DNA of 25,731 nucleotides from CAYONQ01 sp964405375 (GCA_964405375.1 CAYONQ010000033.1:1-25731); one strand, 5' to 3'; positions 8,520-15,664 are shown, counted from the first letter of the stretch. Translations and numbers: made by a program. Notes: generated from the sequence alone by a model not told the origin.

Positions 8520-8572
8520 CAGCTAACAGGGCGCGTGGCTTGATGCATCGGCTGCAAGCGTCTGTTAGATGC
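8520..8572. other. attC-like imperfect palindrome (site 1)
   Basis: CTAACAG (8523-8529) pairs with CTGTTAG (8562-8568), and an inner GCTTG (8538-8542) pairs with CAAGC (8555-8559) around a 12-nt loop. The right end reads GTTAGATGC, which fits the GTTRRRY core of integron attC sites, and CAAGC shortly before it is also typical. The element begins 11 bp beyond the stop codon of the small gene at 8583-9047, where a cassette attC would sit. It is rather short (about 46-57 bp), the left core is imperfect, and there is no integrase gene in the window, so this is a candidate only. Confidence 0.4.
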
Positions 8573-8582
8573 AATTTTAAAA

Positions 8583-9047
8583 CTACTTGTCCAGAATCCT
8601 GTCCACTTTGTTGGCAATTCTTTTACCGGTACCAAAAACGTCTCTGCGGTACTGGGGTACTTCCTTCTCTCTTTGCAAAAAATACCGTATTAAGTCATTA
8701 AGAGAATTTATATTTCGCATTTCTTTATTGATTTCTTCTTCGGTCATCTCTAAACCTGCTGGATTTTGTGGGAAAATTCTACTTCTAAACACCGCTTCAA
8801 GCAATTCTTTTTCTGATGCATCGGGCATCTTCTCTTTTACCATCATGTAAACATTCTCTTGGACCCGACGAGTAGCCCAACGAGAACTTAGGATTATTTC
8901 AATAAACATATCATCAGGAAGTGGAAAGATATGACAAATTGCATGGGAGCGTAACCTCTCCAATTCTTCTACCTTATTCTCGTCCGGCCTGGGATTATTC
9001 GGTAACTGTTCCAGCCACAATATTTTTTGGTCAAAAAAATTAGACAT
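8583..9047 (-). CDS. Hypothetical protein, 154 aa
   Basis: I do not recognise a family. The protein is soluble, charged and predicted largely helical, without signal peptide or membrane segment. It contains a Glu-rich stretch near 22-31, a hydrophobic segment (MFIEIILSSRW) near residues 47-57 and a basic C-terminus (GKRIANKVDRILDK). Its start lies 12 bp after the stop of the broken gene at 9060-9341 on the same strand, so the two were probably a pair. Base composition is clearly richer in A/T than the flanking metabolic genes, which suits recent transfer, and the attC-like site directly downstream suggests a gene-cassette origin. Confidence 0.6.
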   Translation of the reverse strand: MSNFFDQKILWLEQLPNNPRPDENKVEELERLRSHAICHIFPLPDDMFIEIILSSRWATRRVQENVYMMVKEKMPDASEKELLEAVFRSRIFPQNPAGLEMTEEEINKEMRNINSLNDLIRYFLQREKEVPQYRRDVFGTGKRIANKVDRILDK

Positions 9048-9059
9048 TACTACCTTAGC

Positions 9060-9341
9060 CTACAAATCCTTTGACTTCAAATCTTCCATAAATCTCTTTT
9101 CACTTTCTCTGCATTCGGGAAACCTTCCAAAAATGTGGACTATACGATTTCCTAATTTGGGGACAATAAGTCACAAAGGCTTCATTTGTTTCGATGGAAT
9201 TTCATCTTTATAATTAACGGGCAAATCTCCTTCATATATTTTCCAGCAATAGCTTTCTTGCTTAAACCAATCATAAGCTTCATTGGGATATTTACTTATC
9301 AATTTTGCAAATTTATAATACTCCCCAAAAACTGGGCGCAT
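9060..9341 (-). pseudogene. Small gene with internal stop, 5' end at an IS scar
   Basis: Too short to be obvious as an open frame. Read from the ATG at 9339-9341 it gives a 56-residue, protein-like sequence (EYYKFAKLISKYPNEAYDW, then ESYCWKIYEGDLPVNYKDE) ending at TGA (9171-9173). The same frame continues for 36 more plausible codons (VPKLGNRIVHIFGRFPE) to TAG at 9060-9062, immediately before the 154-residue gene. One substitution would join both halves into a protein of about 93 residues. The first six codons lie in sequence that also looks like the outer end of the IS fragment, so the native start may be lost. No family recognised. It could instead be a genuine 56-residue gene. Confidence 0.5.
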
Positions 9342-9393
9342 AATTAAGGTGGATTTGTCGCCTGAGACGATAACTCATTCAGGAGACAGATTC

Positions 9394-9711
9394 ATGAAAA
9401 ACAAGAGACGTAATCACAGTGCTCAGTTTAAGGCAAAAGTGGCCCTTGAGGCTGCTGGGATTGACAAATCCATCATTGATAGATGCTCGGCAGAGGATGA
9501 CAAACTGACGATTGTTGTCGCCAACGCTTGGCACTTCCAGCCTTATCAAATACGCCTCCAGGCCGCTCAGAATCTCTGGAATTTGTGGGCAAAACTCCGG
9601 TCACCCAACGATCTGGACAAAGCCAGAATTGAACTAACCGACTACAATGGGAACTCAGCTGGAGGCTCTCGTTGGCTTGCTGGCGCTTTGATCTGGGTCA
9701 AGAAAGAGTAG
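9394..9711 (+). pseudogene. IS3-type transposase OrfA fragment fused to an unrelated C-terminus
   Basis: The first 21 residues (KNKRRNHSAQFKAKVALEAA) are the start of an IS3-family OrfA, the helix-turn-helix subunit of the transposase, with AGGAG at 9381-9385 eight bases before the ATG at 9394; an in-frame upstream start at 9349 is less likely. At about 9457 similarity to OrfA stops. The remaining 84 codons encode a different, well-formed C-terminus (NAWHFQPYQIRLQAAQNLW, then GGSRWLAGALIWVKK) whose family I cannot name with confidence. The frame stays open across the junction, so a 105-residue hybrid could be made, but it cannot act as a transposase: the rest of OrfA and all of OrfB are missing. 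Most likely a deletion or recombination scar. Confidence 0.55.
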
Positions 9712-9713
9712 GC

Positions 9714-9773
9714 TCCCAACAATGTGCGCCAGTACTACATCGGTTGTGCGGTGCTGCACTGGCGCGGTTGAGA
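9714..9773 (+). other. attC-like 60-bp imperfect hairpin (site 2)
   Basis: Two bases after the stop codon at 9711, TCCCAAC (9714-9720) pairs with GTTGAGA (9767-9773), with one wobble. GCGCCAGT (9726-9733) pairs perfectly with ACTGGCGC (9758-9765), and CATCG (9738-9742) pairs with CGGTG (9749-9753) around a 6-nt loop. This nested arrangement of outer boxes, unpaired spacer, inner boxes and variable tip, 60 bp long and directly after a stop codon, matches the design of an integron cassette attC. The outermost base of each core box departs from RYYYAAC/GTTRRRY. A plain transcription-related hairpin is the alternative. Confidence 0.38.
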
Positions 9774-9851
9774 GGCAGGCAAGTTCGTAATCCGGCTTTG
9801 GTGCGGCGGTTTTAAGAAAGAGAAGGGGTCCATCGCTTCGCTCAGGATGGC

Positions 9852-9890
9852 AGGCAAAAATCAGCTAACGATTTTTGCCTATCATTTTTT
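9852..9890 (+). terminator. Perfect 11-bp hairpin followed by a T-run
   Basis: AGGCAAAAATC (9852-9862) and GATTTTTGCCT (9870-9880) form a perfect 11-bp stem with a 7-nt loop, then ATCA and seven Ts on the plus strand. It would terminate plus-strand transcription running out of the 9394-9711 region toward the toxin-antitoxin genes. It overlaps the uvrC 3' remnant. Confidence 0.5.
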
Positions 9891-9903
9891 TGCTTTGCAG
9901 GAT
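9865..9903 (-). pseudogene. Second copy of the uvrC 3' end
   Basis: On the minus strand these 13 codons read ILQSKKMIGKNR then TAG. The end of the intact uvrC (10461-10499) reads ILRTKKMMGKTP then a stop. The DNA of 9873-9903 and 10469-10499 agrees at 27 of 31 positions. The copy starts two bases beyond the toxin stop codon. It is best explained as the displaced original 3' end of uvrC, left behind when the toxin-antitoxin segment was inserted. A run of seven A/T bases inside the match reduces its weight. Confidence 0.5.
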
Positions 9904-9905
9904 TG

Positions 9906-10166
9906 TTATAAACGATATATTTCCCTCCTGTGGCCGATTCTAAATACATCGACTATTAAGGTTTTATCATCGATGAAATAAACAATTCTGTAATCACCTT
10001 GGCGGATGCGGTATTGTTCCTGACCTGAGAGCTTTTGTGAGCCGGTTGGCCTGGGATTTTCCACAAGCGATTGAATGCGTTTGACGATTCTCTGCAAATC
10101 CTTCTTCGGAATATCCTCCAACTCTTTGGCAGCAGATTTTTTGACGGTTACTTTATATTTTGCCAT
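9906..10166 (-). CDS. RelE/ParE-superfamily toxin
   Basis: An 86-residue toxin of a type II toxin-antitoxin pair. It has the compact alpha-beta arrangement of RelE-like mRNA interferases: KYKVTVKKSAAKELEDIPKK at the N-terminus, NPRPTGSQKLSGQEQYRIR in the middle, and the strand pair GDYRIVYFIDD / IVDVFRIGHRREIY at the C-terminus. Members cleave mRNA in the ribosomal A site; the conserved late Arg and Tyr are present (Arg in RIGHR, Tyr in REIY). ParE-type gyrase poisoning cannot be excluded from sequence alone. The start overlaps the antitoxin gene by 14 bp, so the two are translationally coupled. Its stop codon directly abuts the duplicated uvrC tail. Confidence 0.85.
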   Translation of the reverse strand: MAKYKVTVKKSAAKELEDIPKKDLQRIVKRIQSLVENPRPTGSQKLSGQEQYRIRQGDYRIVYFIDDKTLIVDVFRIGHRREIYRL

Positions 10167-10386
10167 CTTCCTTGAGCTTTTTTACAACATCTTCAAAGGC
10201 CAGACTTGGTTCATCCCTGCGGCTCTCGAAGGCCGCCAAGTCGATTGAATCCTCAGCCAAAGAAAGTTTAATCGCATCTTCGACCAGCTTGGATATGGAA
10301 TGTTCTGTCTCCGCTGCTTTTATGCGTAATGCCCGATGCAAATCAGGGTCCAGGTAAATTGTCGTTCTTTTTGTATGAGTTCTCAT
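10153..10386 (-). CDS. Ribbon-helix-helix antitoxin
   Basis: A 77-residue partner of the RelE-like toxin. The N-terminus KRTTIYLDPDLHRALRIKA is the DNA-binding strand and first helix of a CopG/Arc-type ribbon-helix-helix fold, followed by EHSISKLVEDAIKLSL as second helix. The acidic, probably disordered C-terminus (EPSLAFEDVVKKLKED) would wrap the toxin. It is the first gene of the operon, as usual. GAGGTG at 10392-10397 is a good ribosome-binding site. By analogy with the family it should autorepress the promoter at 10407-10435, helped by the toxin. Confidence 0.85.
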   Translation of the reverse strand: MRTHTKRTTIYLDPDLHRALRIKAAETEHSISKLVEDAIKLSLAEDSIDLAAFESRRDEPSLAFEDVVKKLKEDGKI

Positions 10387-10406
10387 ATTATCACCTCGCC
10401 ATGAAC

Positions 10407-10435
10407 ATTATAACATTAAAACGTCATAATGTCAA
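10407..10435 (-). promoter_or_regulatory. Perfect-consensus promoter of the toxin-antitoxin operon
   Basis: On the minus strand TTGACA (10430-10435) and TATAAT (10407-10412) are both exact consensus hexamers with an optimal 17-bp spacer. The start would be near 10400, leaving only about 14 nt of leader, so the ribosome-binding site lies almost at the 5' end. The spacer contains ATTATGACGTTTTAATGT, with half-site-like ATTATG/CATTAA elements that could be the antitoxin operator; that part is inference. Confidence 0.75.
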
Positions 10436-10460
10436 GGTGCCAACCAATATATTTATCATT

Positions 10461-11804
10461 TTAAGGGGTTTTGCCCATCATTTTTTTGGTCCGCAGGATG
10501 TGGAAATAGTGCTGGGCAAAGCGGTGGGCCTCGTCCCGAACGTACTGCAGCAGCTTAAGTACAGGCGAATGGGCGGGCAGCTTCAGGGGCTTGGAACTGC
10601 CCTGCAGGTAAATCTTCTCTTCTTTTTTGGCAATGGATGCGATTTTCGGCTCACGAGCATTCATTTGCCTGAACGCCGCTTCAGCAACCCTCAGGTGGCC
10701 CAGCCCACCGTCAATCAAAACAAGGTCGGGCCAGAGCTCTTCGCCGGCCAGTGCGTATTTATATCTGCGTTTGACCACCTCTGCAATCATTGCATAGTCG
10801 TCGATGCCCGCCACTGTTTTTATCTTGAATCGCCGATAACCGCTTTTGAAGGGTCTGCCGTCGATGAATTTGACTAACGAGCCGACCGACTCGGCTCCGC
10901 CGATATTAGCCACGTCAATACCCTCGATAATCCTGACCGGTTCAGGGGTTTTAAGCAGTTTTTGCAGCTTTTCGAGTGCATCGGAGGGGTCGGCGGCGAA
11001 GACCTCCGGCTGGACGTCCTCTTCGGGCGTGCCCCTGCGGTCGAGCCGTTCAATCAGCCGAATCCGGTCGCGAAACATAGCGGCCTTTTCGTATTGAAGC
11101 GCCTCAGCGGCCTCGGCCATCTGCTTTTTGAGCTGCCGGAGCACCGTAGAGCGCTTCGAGCGGAGAAATTTAACAAGGTCGCTGATAATTTTTTTGTATT
11201 CGGCTTTGTCAATCCTGGCTGCACAGGGGGCGGTGCACTGCTTTATGCTGTACAGAAGACAGGGGCGGAAGAACCTGCGTTTCTCGTCTGTCTCGCGGAT
11301 ATTTAGCTTACAGGTGCGAAACTTGAATATTTTTTGCAGCACTATCAGAACGCTCCGCAGGTCCTTTGCGCCGGCGAACGGCCCGAATAGCCTGCTGGGT
11401 TTTGGCCGGGGCCTCCGCGTGATATAGACGCTGGGAAAATCCTCGCCTGTGGCAATCTCCAGATATGGGAATGTCTTGTCATCAACAAGGTCGGTATTGT
11501 AAGGCGGGCGGATGTCCTTAATCAGCCGGGCCTCCTGGAGCATTGCATCAACTTCGGTTTCTGTCTCGAGGAAGTCAGCGGTTTTGACCTTGCTGAGCAT
11601 CTCGGTGATTTTCGGCCCGCGAGAAACAGCCACATCGCCGCCCGGCTGGAAATAGCCCGCTACCCGTGAGCGCAGGTTTTTGGCCTTGCCGATATAAAGG
11701 ACTTTGTCGCTCGGGCCCTTCATAAAGTAAAGACCCGGGCCTGTTGGAAAACTCTTTATTTTTTTGCGAACTGCTTCAAATTTGTCGCTTGATTCGGCTG
11801 ACAT
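10461..11804 (-). CDS. uvrC: UvrABC endonuclease subunit C, short form
   Basis: Makes the dual incisions in nucleotide excision repair. The 447-residue protein has the GIY-YIG nuclease at the N-terminus (GPGLYFMKG and YIGKAKNLRSR, about residues 22-48), a conserved cysteine cluster region (CLLYSIKQCTAPCA), the UVR motif that binds UvrB (about 205-240) and the RNase H-like second nuclease (EGIDVANIGG, DGGLGH, RDEAHRFA). It stops about 20 residues after RDEAHRFA, so the C-terminal tandem helix-hairpin-helix domain of roughly 600-residue UvrCs is absent. The gene ends only 25 bp before the toxin-antitoxin promoter, and a variant copy of its last codons lies beyond that module, which suggests the short end predates the insertion. 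No good Shine-Dalgarno is visible before the ATG at 11804. Confidence 0.9.
   Translation of the reverse strand: MSAESSDKFEAVRKKIKSFPTGPGLYFMKGPSDKVLYIGKAKNLRSRVAGYFQPGGDVAVSRGPKITEMLSKVKTADFLETETEVDAMLQEARLIKDIRPPYNTDLVDDKTFPYLEIATGEDFPSVYITRRPRPKPSRLFGPFAGAKDLRSVLIVLQKIFKFRTCKLNIRETDEKRRFFRPCLLYSIKQCTAPCAARIDKAEYKKIISDLVKFLRSKRSTVLRQLKKQMAEAAEALQYEKAAMFRDRIRLIERLDRRGTPEEDVQPEVFAADPSDALEKLQKLLKTPEPVRIIEGIDVANIGGAESVGSLVKFIDGRPFKSGYRRFKIKTVAGIDDYAMIAEVVKRRYKYALAGEELWPDLVLIDGGLGHLRVAEAAFRQMNAREPKIASIAKKEEKIYLQGSSKPLKLPAHSPVLKLLQYVRDEAHRFAQHYFHILRTKKMMGKTP
10469..10499 (-). repeat. 31-bp direct repeat flanking the toxin-antitoxin module (uvrC copy)
   Basis: Forms the last codons of the intact uvrC. 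Its partner is 9873-9903, in the same orientation, with four mismatches. Together the copies bracket the toxin-antitoxin operon and its promoter. Confidence 0.55.
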
Positions 11805-12081
11805 ACTTTTATCTTAACATCATTGTGAAGTTATCTGAAACACATTGACCGTTTATGAAAAATTTTTTTCTCCTCGTAGGTTCAGTAACTGCAACGAATA
11901 TAAGGACTAATACAAAGATGAAAAAATTTATACAAAAATTTCCAACTTTGGTCTTTACACTTAATCAAATTGCCATTAATCTGCCGATACAGATTTTACG
12001 GGTTTTATAACTATATCTGGCTTAACTCCCGTTCGTCTTACTGTATGTTGTGGTCTCTTTTTTCTGCACGGAGATGCCTAA

Positions 12082-15000
12082 ATGTCCTATAAGTTCGACC
12101 CCGAAAACCCTTTTGGAACTGAGCAATCGCAACCAAAAACCGCTACGGATACTACCGAACCAAAGGGCTTAAGGGTAGAGTACTTCTTTTCAAATCCAGG
12201 CGAGCATCCCTTTGAACAGCTCGAATGGGAGAGCCGCTCGGCCAAAATCGCCAGTGACAGCGGCGAAGTGATCTTTGAGCAGGACAATATCGAGGTGCCG
12301 ACCTCCTGGAGCCAGCTTGCAACGAAGGTCGTGGCAAGTAAATACTTTTACGGCGACGTCGAGACCGGCCGACGAGAGAACTCGTTAAAGCAGCTTATCC
12401 ACCGCGTTTGCAGAACAATCGCCGACCGCGGTAAGAAAGACGGCTACTTCGCCACCGACCAGGACGCTGAGGCCTTCTATAACGAGCTGACTTGGCTGTG
12501 CGTGAACCAATACGGGGCGTTTAATTCGCCAGTGTGGTTCAACGTGGGGCTTTTTGACGTCTATGGCATTGCCGGAAGCAAGCACAATTTCCACTGGGAC
12601 GCCCAGCAGCAAAAGCCGGTCGCCTGCGAAAACAGCTACGAATACCCTCAGGCGTCGGCCTGCTTTATCCAGTCGGTCAAGGACTCTATGCAGGACATAA
12701 TGCGCCTGGCAACCAGTGAGGCGATGCTGTTCAAACACGGCTCAGGGACCGGCACCGACCTTTCGACACTGCGAAGCAGCAAAGAAAAACTCTCCGGTGG
12801 AGGAAAACCGTCCGGGCCATTGAGTTTTATGAGGGTCTATGACCAGATAGCAGCGGTAATAAAATCAGGTGGTAAGACAAGACGTGCGGCAAAGATGCAG
12901 TCCCTAAAGGCAGACCATCCTGATATTAAAGAGTTCATTACCTGCAAAACCGAAGAGGAAAAGAAGGCCTGGACGCTCATTGAGGCCGGCTACACCGGCG
13001 ATTATAACAACGAGGCCTACAACAGTGTGATGTTCCAGAATTCCAATCTGTCGGTGCGCATAACCGATGAGTTTATGCAGGCGGTGGAAAAAGACGACAA
13101 ATGGGCAACGCGGGCGGTAACAACAGGCGAAAAGATAGGGGAGCACTCGGCACGGGAGCTGATGAATCTAATTGCCGAAGGCACAAGAACTTGCGGCGAC
13201 CCGGGTCTGCAATATCACAGCACAATCAACCGCTGGCACACCTGTCCCACCTCTGGTCCTATCAATGCATCGAATCCCTGCAGCGAATATATGTTCATCG
13301 ACGACTCGGCCTGTAATCTGGCCTCGCTGAACCTCATGAAGTTCAGCAGGGATGACGGGTCTTTTGACGTCGCCGGCTTTAAGAAGGCAGTCCGGCTGTT
13401 CATTATCGCTCAGGAAATCCTCGTTGATAACGGCAGCTATCCGGACAAGCCGATTGCCAGAAACAGCCATCTGTTTCGTCCGCTTGGTTTGGGCTATGCC
13501 AATCTCGGCTCGCTTGTTATGAGCCATGCACTTCCTTATGACTCCGACCAGGCAAGGGCACTGGCAGCAGCCGTCAGCGCTATAATGACAGGGGCCGCTT
13601 ACATAGCAAGTGCGGAGATAGCTTCAATAAAAGGGGTATTTGCAGAATTCAGCAAAAACGCTGATGCGATGCTTAAGGTTATAAATATGCACCGCCGGCA
13701 CGCCTACGATATTCCGGAATCACACTGTCCGGCTTATCTGCGCAACGCCGCCAAGGACGCCTGGGACGAGGCCTTCGACGCTGGAACCAAGACCGGATTC
13801 CGTAACGCTCAGGCAACGGTACTGGCACCGACGGGGACTATCGGCTTTATGATGGATTGCGACACCACCGGCATCGAGCCCGACATCGCACTGGTCAAAT
13901 ACAAGCTATTAGCCGGCGGCGGAATGCTCAAGCTCATCAATAAAACCGTGCCGATGGGCCTCGAGAAGCTCGGCTACAGCATCGACGAGATTAAATCAAT
14001 CTGCGACTACACCGATANNNNNNNNNNATAAAAACGAGACCATCGAAGGCGCCGAAAAGCTCAACCCTGACCATTTACCGGTCTTTGACTGTGCCTTTAA
14101 GCCGAGAAACGGAAAAAGGTGTATCCATTATGTGGCACACCTGAAGATGATGGCCGCTGTTCAGCCGTTTATATCCGGTGCCATCAGCAAGACCATCAAT
14201 ATGCCGAAGGAAAGCACGACCGAGGAGATTGAAGCCGCCTATATGGAGGGCTGGAAGCTCGGATTAAAGGCGGTGGCAATCTACCGCGACGGCTCCAAGA
14301 AGCTCCAGCCGGTCTCTACCAAAAAGCACAGAGAAACCAGAGCAAAGGCCAAAAGTGAAGAATCCGCCCAAACCAGGCCGTTCAGGCGTCGGCTGCCGGA
14401 TACTCGTCAAAGCGTAACGCATAAATTTTCCGTCGCAAATCATGAAGGCTATCTGACGGTGGGGCTATATGAGGATGGTCAGCCTGGTGAACTATTTATC
14501 ACTATGGCCAAGGAGGGCAGCACCATCGGTGGCCTTATGGATGTTATAGGCACCTGTACTTCACTGGCACTGCAATACGGCGTGCCGCTGATTACGTTGG
14601 TGGACAAATTCCGGCACGCCCGATTTGAGCCATCAGGAATGACCTCAAACAGGGATATACCCTTCGCGAAGAGCTTGATTGATTATATCTTCTGCTGGCT
14701 GGGCTGCCGGTTTATGCCCGGCTACGCCGAGAGAAACACCCCCAACAGGGCGGAGGTACCGAAAACAACTGAAGGCAAAGATGCAACCACTGCCAAACAG
14801 TTGGTTGAGAAGACCAAGGACCTCGCTAAAAAGATTGTAGAGGCAAAAGAGGCAAAGGTCGCAGCGAAATCCGAGACAAAAATCAAATCAAGGCCCAAAG
14901 ATAAGGGTTCGCTGGTTCTGAACGAGGCAGTTGAAAAACTGTCCACTACTGCGAAAGGTAGATTTGCCGGCCTGGCAAATCGAATCGGGGCGATGGTCGG

Positions 15001-15184
15001 CTCGTCTGTTGCCGATGAATCCGGGTCATTACAGTCTGAAGCGGCCGTTATGCAGCAATTCAACGCACAGTTTGAGCATTTTTCCGATGATGCGCCCGCC
15101 TGCGATATCTGCGGAGCGATTACCGTTCGCAACGGCACCTGCTATAAATGCTACAACTGCGGCAACTCGATGGGTTGCTCGTAA
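12082..15184 (+). CDS. nrdJ: Class II (adenosylcobalamin-dependent) ribonucleotide reductase, spanning an assembly gap
   Basis: Reduces ribonucleotides to deoxyribonucleotides with a cobalamin-generated thiyl radical, with or without oxygen. Removing ten Ns at 14018-14027 gives one open frame of 1030 residues. Key residues before the gap: Cys194 (SACFIQS) and Cys411 (DSACNLA) as the substrate-site redox pair, and Cys400 in NPCSE as the thiyl-radical cysteine; the 11-residue distance between the last two is as in known class II enzymes. APTGTIGFMMDCDTTGIEP follows. After the gap come FDCAFKPRNGKR, QPFISGAISKTINMP and YRDGSKKLQP, then a charged low-complexity linker and a C-terminal zinc-ribbon-like cluster (CDICGAI, CYKCYNCGNSMGC) that shuttles electrons. 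GGAG lies nine bases before the ATG. No ATP-cone domain is seen at the N-terminus. No cobalamin riboswitch is recognisable upstream. Confidence 0.93.
14018..14027. other. Assembly gap (10 Ns) inside nrdJ
   Basis: A placeholder gap. As written it shifts the nrdJ frame, since the flanking frames fit only if the true gap is a multiple of three. With zero length the join reads CDYTD-N-KNETIEG, which is a natural nrdJ sequence. The actual contig ends may therefore abut. Confidence 0.9.
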
Positions 15185-15246
15185 TTCGTCGCTCGTGCCT
15201 CGTCGCCCGTGCATCGAGAATCGAGTATCCAGCATCAAGAATCCAA

Positions 15247-15281
15247 CTTTAGTTCACTTTAGGCACTTTAGTTCACTTTAG
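15247..15281 (+). repeat. Dispersed 16-mer, copies 2 and 3
   Basis: CTTTAGTTCACTTTAG occurs at 15247-15262 and again at 15266-15281, separated by GCA. Copy 1 is at 218-233. Confidence 0.75.
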
Positions 15282-15375
15282 CTCACTCCTCACTAACGAG
15301 CAGCCAGCATTTCACCGCGTAAATCTGTGAAATCTGCGGTTAATAAAAAAAGATAAAATCTCTGCGCTCTCTGCG

Positions 15376-15534
15376 GTTAAAAACCGTTTCTCTTTTTCTC
15401 ATTTTTTCTCCATTTTTCTCATTTTTTTGCTATTTTTTGCAAAATTTCTCTGTTTTTCTCCATTTTTTGCATTTTTTCTCTATTTTTTTCCATTTTTTTC
15501 CATTTTTTTCTTACTCATCTTGCTCAAACCACCC
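15376..15534 (+). repeat. Dispersed pyrimidine-tract repeat, copy B
   Basis: Begins gttaaaaaccgtttctcttt, continues as reiterated ttttctc / tttttgc / tttttcc units and ends cttgctcaaaccaccca. It matches copy A (8098-8194, minus strand) block by block and has extra internal units. The internal units repeat about every 10-14 bp. Confidence 0.75.
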
Positions 15535-15664
15535 AGCTTGCCACACCAACAGCCGGTCTTTTCACCAATTTTTACTGTTATAAGCCCCCTCAAGCCGAAA
15601 ATAAACTCATAGTAGCTCGGCTGAGTTTACATAAACCGTTTTTATCTAACTCTTGTTAAATTAA

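Larger units (their letters stand above)
15185..15664. other. Non-coding region between nrdJ and ftsW
   Basis: No gene is supported. It holds a cgtcgctcgtgcctcg-type micro-repeat at 15188-15215, two copies of the CTTTAGTTCACTTTAG 16-mer, atctgtgaaatctgcggtta / ctctgcgctctctgcggtta repeats (15321-15378) and copy B of the pyrimidine-tract repeat. An open frame at 15427-15612 is low-complexity Phe/Pro sequence. No clear ftsW promoter or ribosome-binding site is seen. Confidence 0.65.

Noticed and set aside
10329..10877. Plus-strand frame of 182 codons opposite the uvrC end
   Set aside because: Antisense shadow spanning the toxin-antitoxin promoter and uvrC; no ribosome-binding site or recognisable motif.
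11805..12081. Cobalamin riboswitch ahead of nrdJ
   Set aside because: I looked for the B12-box and the conserved core and found neither; only weak promoter-like matches (TTTACA near 11953) are present.
15427..15612. Plus-strand open frame of 61 codons
   Set aside because: Same kind of low-complexity translation of the inverted copy of the T-rich repeat.
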